From contig UQNO01000012.1 in NCBI GenBank assembly GCA_900542475.1, forward strand, positions 1 through 51,540: a DNA stretch of 51,540 nt, read 5' to 3'. Below, in pieces: positions 47,907-51,540 of this stretch (the stretch's first letter is position 1; each line of letters starts with the position of its first letter). The position numbers and the translations under genes were made by a program. The DNA is from an uncultured Bacteroidota bacterium. Its GTDB lineage: Bacteria > Bacteroidota > Bacteroidia > Bacteroidales > F082. The notes beneath the pieces are model-generated. The model saw only the letters and a list, made by a program, of their open reading frames with translations. It was not told where the DNA came from and did not search any database.

Positions 47907-50351
47907 ATGAAAAAACTTATTTCTGAAAATAAGGATATCCTTTGGATTTCGCTGTGTGTCATGGCGTTCGCACTGATGACGTTGGTGTATTTTTCACCGA
48001 TAATGCAAGGCAAACGCCTTAAACAGCACGATATCGAGATGTATAAGGGTATGTCGCAGGAAATCGTTGACTTTAAAGCGAAAACCGGTGAACAGAGTTT
48101 GTGGACCAATTCCATGTTCGGTGGTATGCCGGCGTGGAACATCGGTGTGCCACAAAACAGCAACCTGATGACGTATGTCAACAAGGTGCTGACAGTCGGC
48201 TTCCCGCATCCGATAGGTGCGGTGTTTATCAGTATGTTGGGCTTTTTCATTTTGTTGCTCGTGCTCGATTGCAAGATTTGGATAAGTTTCATAGGAGCCA
48301 TAGCGTATGGCTTTACCTCGTATCTCTTCATAGTAATCGGCGCCGGTCATAACTCCAAAGCTGTCGCGATGGCATATATGGCGCCGGTCATCGCCGGTGT
48401 CTTGTTGACTTACAAAGGAAAATATCTCTGGGGCGCGGTACTGACGGCCATGGCCCTCGCCCTTGAAATAAGGGCCGGACATCTTCAGATAACGTATTAT
48501 CTGCTGCTTATCGTGGTGTGTATAGTGGTCGCGGAAATCATTGAAATGATTAAGACAAAGGAATATCTGCACTTCATCAAGGCAAGCGGAATACTTGCAG
48601 GTGTCGCTGTTATCGCGATTTTAACCTGTACGACAACGCTTTATGCAAATTATGAATTTGGCAAAGAGACTATGCGTGGCAGACCTGTGTTGAGAAAGAA
48701 TGTCGAAAATCAAACCAAAGGTCTTGACAGAGACTATGTTACACAGTGGAGCTACGGTATCGGCGAGACATGGAGCCTTATGATACCGAATGTAAAGGGT
48801 GGAGCCTCGGCATACATCGGGAACCACAATCCGGCTTTGGATAACTGTGATCCGCGTTATCGCCAGGTCATCGCACAACAGAACGCTTATTGGGGCGACC
48901 AACCGGGTACCAGCGGCCCCGTATATGTCGGTGCAATAGTGTGTTTCTTGTTTGTCTTGGGGCTCTTCATCGTGAAAGGTAAATACAAATGGGTGCTTCT
49001 CGTTGCCACCGTGTTGTCGATTTTGCTCAGCTGGGGTAAAAACTTCATGGGATTCACGGATTTCTTCCTTGATTATATTCCGGGTTATAACAAATTCCGC
49101 GCCGTCTCCATGACCTTGGTGATTGCGGAAGTCTGTATGCCATTGCTCGCATTCCTCGCTTTAGCCGAGATTTTCAAAAATCCGGATATAATCAGGCAAA
49201 ACAAGAAATATCTGTATGTCTCGCTGGGAGCCACCGGTGGATTATGTCTCTTGTTCTATGCTTTGCCGCAGACGTTCTTCAACTTCTTGAGTCAGGGTGA
49301 GGCCATGCAGTTTCAGCAGATGCAGGCAGGGCAGGACGGAGCTGTTTATCAGACATTCGCCGCGCAACTGGAAAACGTGCGTGTCGCTATCTTCAAAAAA
49401 GACGCAATACGTAGCTTCTTGTATATTAATTTCGCCGCAATTGTTGTCTTGTTGGGAGTCAATGGGAAAATGAATAAGAAATTTGTCTTCCCGGTTCTCG
49501 CGATTTTAATTGTTATGGATATGTTTGCAATCGACAAACGTTATCTGAATAACAATAATTTCATCGACAAGCATAAAGCCGACAAACCTTTCGTGATGAG
49601 TGATGTCGATAAGCAGATTTTGCAAGACAAAGATCTTGATTATAGAGTTATAAACCTCACAGTGAGCACGTTTAACGACGCGAGCACTTCTTATTTCCAC
49701 AAGTCTGTGGGTGGCTATCATGGCGCGAAACTTCGTCGCTATCAGGATATTATCGATATGTATCTGAATAAACGTGACTTGAACTATTTCAAAGTTCTTA
49801 ACATGTTGAATACCAAATATATTATTTATCCACAGGATAATAAAAAGGTGGTTTCAAAGAATTACGATGCTTTCGGCAACGCTTGGCTCGCTTCAGAAAT
49901 CAAATGGGTTGACACACCAAATGAGGAAATTAATGCCATCGCCGATACTGATGTGAAAAATGTCGCTATTGTCAATAAGGAATTTAAAGACTTGATAGGT
50001 GATTTTAAAGCCGCTCCTTCTGAAGGAACAATTAAACTTACTGATTATCAGCCAAATCAATTGAAATATAGCTTCGATTCCCCGAAAGATGAAATAGTCG
50101 TTTTCTCGGAAATCTGGACTAAAAAAGGCTGGACGATGTGGGTTGACGGCGTTGAAAGCCGGTTGTTCCGTTCTGATTATATTTTGCGCTCCGCAATTAT
50201 TCCTGCCGGACGGCATGAGATAGTAATGCGTTATGAACCAAGTGTTTGGCATATCGGAAATACCATTCAATTTATTACATCATTGTTGATATTGATAGGA
50301 TTGGCTGCTGTGTGTTGTCACACATTCAAGAAACGTGATGCGATGTCATGA
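47907..50351 (+). CDS. YfhO-like large membrane protein
   Basis: This 814-residue integral membrane protein has about twelve transmembrane segments in the first two thirds and a C-terminal soluble domain. It resembles the YfhO family, which is related in fold to lipid-linked-sugar glycosyltransferases and is linked to glycosylation of wall or membrane polymers in Firmicutes. Landmarks are GGMPAWNIGVPQN, GAGHNSKAVAMAYMAP, DYVTQWSYGIGETWSLMIPN and the C-terminal IVVFSEIWTKKGWTMWVDG. It overlaps the following glycosyltransferase gene by 4 bp, supporting a glycan-assembly role; the substrate is unknown. Confidence 0.85.
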   Translation: MKKLISENKDILWISLCVMAFALMTLVYFSPIMQGKRLKQHDIEMYKGMSQEIVDFKAKTGEQSLWTNSMFGGMPAWNIGVPQNSNLMTYVNKVLTVGFPHPIGAVFISMLGFFILLLVLDCKIWISFIGAIAYGFTSYLFIVIGAGHNSKAVAMAYMAPVIAGVLLTYKGKYLWGAVLTAMALALEIRAGHLQITYYLLLIVVCIVVAEIIEMIKTKEYLHFIKASGILAGVAVIAILTCTTTLYANYEFGKETMRGRPVLRKNVENQTKGLDRDYVTQWSYGIGETWSLMIPNVKGGASAYIGNHNPALDNCDPRYRQVIAQQNAYWGDQPGTSGPVYVGAIVCFLFVLGLFIVKGKYKWVLLVATVLSILLSWGKNFMGFTDFFLDYIPGYNKFRAVSMTLVIAEVCMPLLAFLALAEIFKNPDIIRQNKKYLYVSLGATGGLCLLFYALPQTFFNFLSQGEAMQFQQMQAGQDGAVYQTFAAQLENVRVAIFKKDAIRSFLYINFAAIVVLLGVNGKMNKKFVFPVLAILIVMDMFAIDKRYLNNNNFIDKHKADKPFVMSDVDKQILQDKDLDYRVINLTVSTFNDASTSYFHKSVGGYHGAKLRRYQDIIDMYLNKRDLNYFKVLNMLNTKYIIYPQDNKKVVSKNYDAFGNAWLASEIKWVDTPNEEINAIADTDVKNVAIVNKEFKDLIGDFKAAPSEGTIKLTDYQPNQLKYSFDSPKDEIVVFSEIWTKKGWTMWVDGVESRLFRSDYILRSAIIPAGRHEIVMRYEPSVWHIGNTIQFITSLLILIGLAAVCCHTFKKRDAMS

Positions 50352-51540
50352 AGCGTGTCCTGATAATCACATATTATTGGCCGCCATCGGGGGGTTCCGG
50401 CGTTCAACGCTGGCTTAAAATGTCGAAATATCTGCCTGAAAACGGTTGGCAGCCGGTGATTTACACAGCCGAAAACGCTGAATACCCCGTGGAAGATGCT
50501 TCTTTGGTACAAGATGTGGTGGCGGAAGCGGAAATCCTCAAGAGGCGTATTGTCGAGCCATATACTTTTTATAAAAAGTTCCTCGGAATGAAAAAAGAGG
50601 AGAGGGTGAAGGCTGGCTTTATCAACGAAGGTGCGAAAAAATCAAGTTGGAAAGAGAAACTGAGCGTTTGGCTGCGAGGAAATTTGTTTGTTCCGGATGC
50701 GCGCCGCTGGTGGATAAAGCCATCAGTGAAATATTTGACTCAATATTTGAAAAAACATTCTGTCGATGCGATTGTTTCAACCGGACCACCGCATTCTATG
50801 CATCTGATAGCTATGGCGTTACATAAAAAATTTAATATTCCTTGGGTCGCCGACTTCCGTGACCCGTGGACAAATATCGATTTTTATAAAGACCTAAAAC
50901 TGACGCGATGCGCCGATAGAAAACATCATCGCCTTGAACGTCAAGTGCTTGCAGAAGCGACAAAGGTTGTTACAGTCGGCTGGCACTGTGCTGAAGATTT
51001 GGAAAACCACGGCGCTAAAGACGTTGCCATTGTCACCAATGGCTATGATGTTGATAATCATAGCCCAAGGATAGAAGCCAATCCGCCTCTGCATGCAAAC
51101 AACAACTCGCCATTTGTTTTGTCGCATATCGGAATCATAGGCGCAAACAGAAATCCTGAATCATTTTGGCAAGCCATAAATGAACTGACCCAAACAATTG
51201 ATTTAAAAATCAGATTGATAGGTCAAGTCGATAATTCCGTTCTCGCATCAATAAAACATTACAACATTGAGAGATTTGTTGAAATAATTCCATATATTCC
51301 TCATAATCAAGTGATTGAGGAGCAACAGAAGTCTGATGTGCTGCTGCTGTTTGTCAACAACAGCCAAAATGCAAAAGGTATTCTAACCGGAAAAATATTT
51401 GAATACATGGTCAGTGGCCGTCCTATTTTGAGCATCGGACCGGAAGACGGCGACTCGGCACGTGTTTTAAATGAAACACAAACAGGTATTACAGTTGATT
51501 TCAATGATAAAGAAAGAATGAAAGCCGTAATCTTGGATTT
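50348..51540 (+). CDS. Glycosyltransferase family 4-like protein (partial, runs off window)
   Basis: The frame from ATG 50348 stays open for 397 codons to the window end. It begins KRVLIITYYWPPSGGSGVQRW, the start of GT4-type enzymes acting on surface glycans, and continues with STGPPHS, PWVADFRDPWTN, TNGYDVDNHS and the C-terminal donor-site region KGILTGKIFEYMVSGRPILSIG. GT-B enzymes of this type transfer sugars from nucleotide donors. The start overlaps the YfhO-like stop in an ATGA, so the two are coupled. The C-terminus is missing from this window. Confidence 0.88.
   Translation, partial: MKRVLIITYYWPPSGGSGVQRWLKMSKYLPENGWQPVIYTAENAEYPVEDASLVQDVVAEAEILKRRIVEPYTFYKKFLGMKKEERVKAGFINEGAKKSSWKEKLSVWLRGNLFVPDARRWWIKPSVKYLTQYLKKHSVDAIVSTGPPHSMHLIAMALHKKFNIPWVADFRDPWTNIDFYKDLKLTRCADRKHHRLERQVLAEATKVVTVGWHCAEDLENHGAKDVAIVTNGYDVDNHSPRIEANPPLHANNNSPFVLSHIGIIGANRNPESFWQAINELTQTIDLKIRLIGQVDNSVLASIKHYNIERFVEIIPYIPHNQVIEEQQKSDVLLLFVNNSQNAKGILTGKIFEYMVSGRPILSIGPEDGDSARVLNETQTGITVDFNDKERMKAVILD

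Overview
The window looks like chromosome of a Bacteroidales-type member of the Bacteroidota. Three things point there. Many genes are preceded by the Bacteroidota -7 box TAnnTTTG, several with a -33 TTTG at the right spacing. Several exported proteins end in type A sorting domains of the type IX secretion system (T9SS), and a PorZ-like T9SS component is encoded here. The gene content is also typical: split methylmalonyl-CoA mutase, an UpxY-type NusG paralogue, panC-panD-flippase, a GldH-like lipoprotein, BACON domains. Two mevalonate-pathway genes suggest a lineage outside the Bacteroides/Prevotella group, which normally uses the MEP pathway. No species is assigned.

Layout. 1-5.3 kb is an accessory patch: a long palindrome, a tiny protein with a PLGSG-type C-terminal anchor, a palindromic intergenic repeat, a 1140-residue T9SS cargo with a C9 tract in its signal peptide, and a four-helix-bundle gene between two arrays of TTAACGCCC repeats. 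5.3-9.3 kb carries mutA-mutB. 9.3-13.7 kb holds RNase H, a zinc-ribbon protein, a gpmA-tatD-tcdA operon (tatD has a palindromic element inserted in its reading frame) and a polysaccharide deacetylase. 13.7-20.8 kb has tRNA-Glu, a Porphyromonas-type peptidylarginine deiminase with a T9SS tail, a LysM lytic transglycosylase, a DUF4837 lipoprotein and two mevalonate enzymes. 20.8-25.4 kb is a four-gene operon of exported proteins ending in a modular leucine-rich-repeat protein; no function is known to me. 25.5-32.9 kb holds a radical SAM/GME-fold fusion, an RlhA-type U32 protein, aspS, a methyltransferase specificity-domain remnant and pfkA. 32.9-40.3 kb has rodA/mrdA (elongation), a GldH-like lipoprotein, an orphan UpxY, recO-porZ and tRNA-Arg. 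40.3-51.5 kb has panC-panD-flippase, rfaE2, rlmI with an Ig-like lipoprotein, a beta-helix T9SS cargo, a YfhO-like membrane protein and a glycosyltransferase that runs off the window.

How the genes fit together. The clearest theme is the cell surface. PorZ belongs to the T9SS attachment machinery, and three predicted cargos are in the same 50 kb. RfaE2 and the glycosyltransferase/YfhO pair fit LPS or surface glycan supply, and PBP2/RodA/lytic transglycosylase/deacetylase fit wall and envelope work. Genes are tightly packed: same-strand neighbours often overlap by 4 bp and four convergent pairs overlap at their 3' ends. The best candidates for new biology are the exported LRR operon, the repeat arrays around the four-helix gene, the palindromic insertion in tatD, and the PPAD-like deiminase with its active-site residues preserved.
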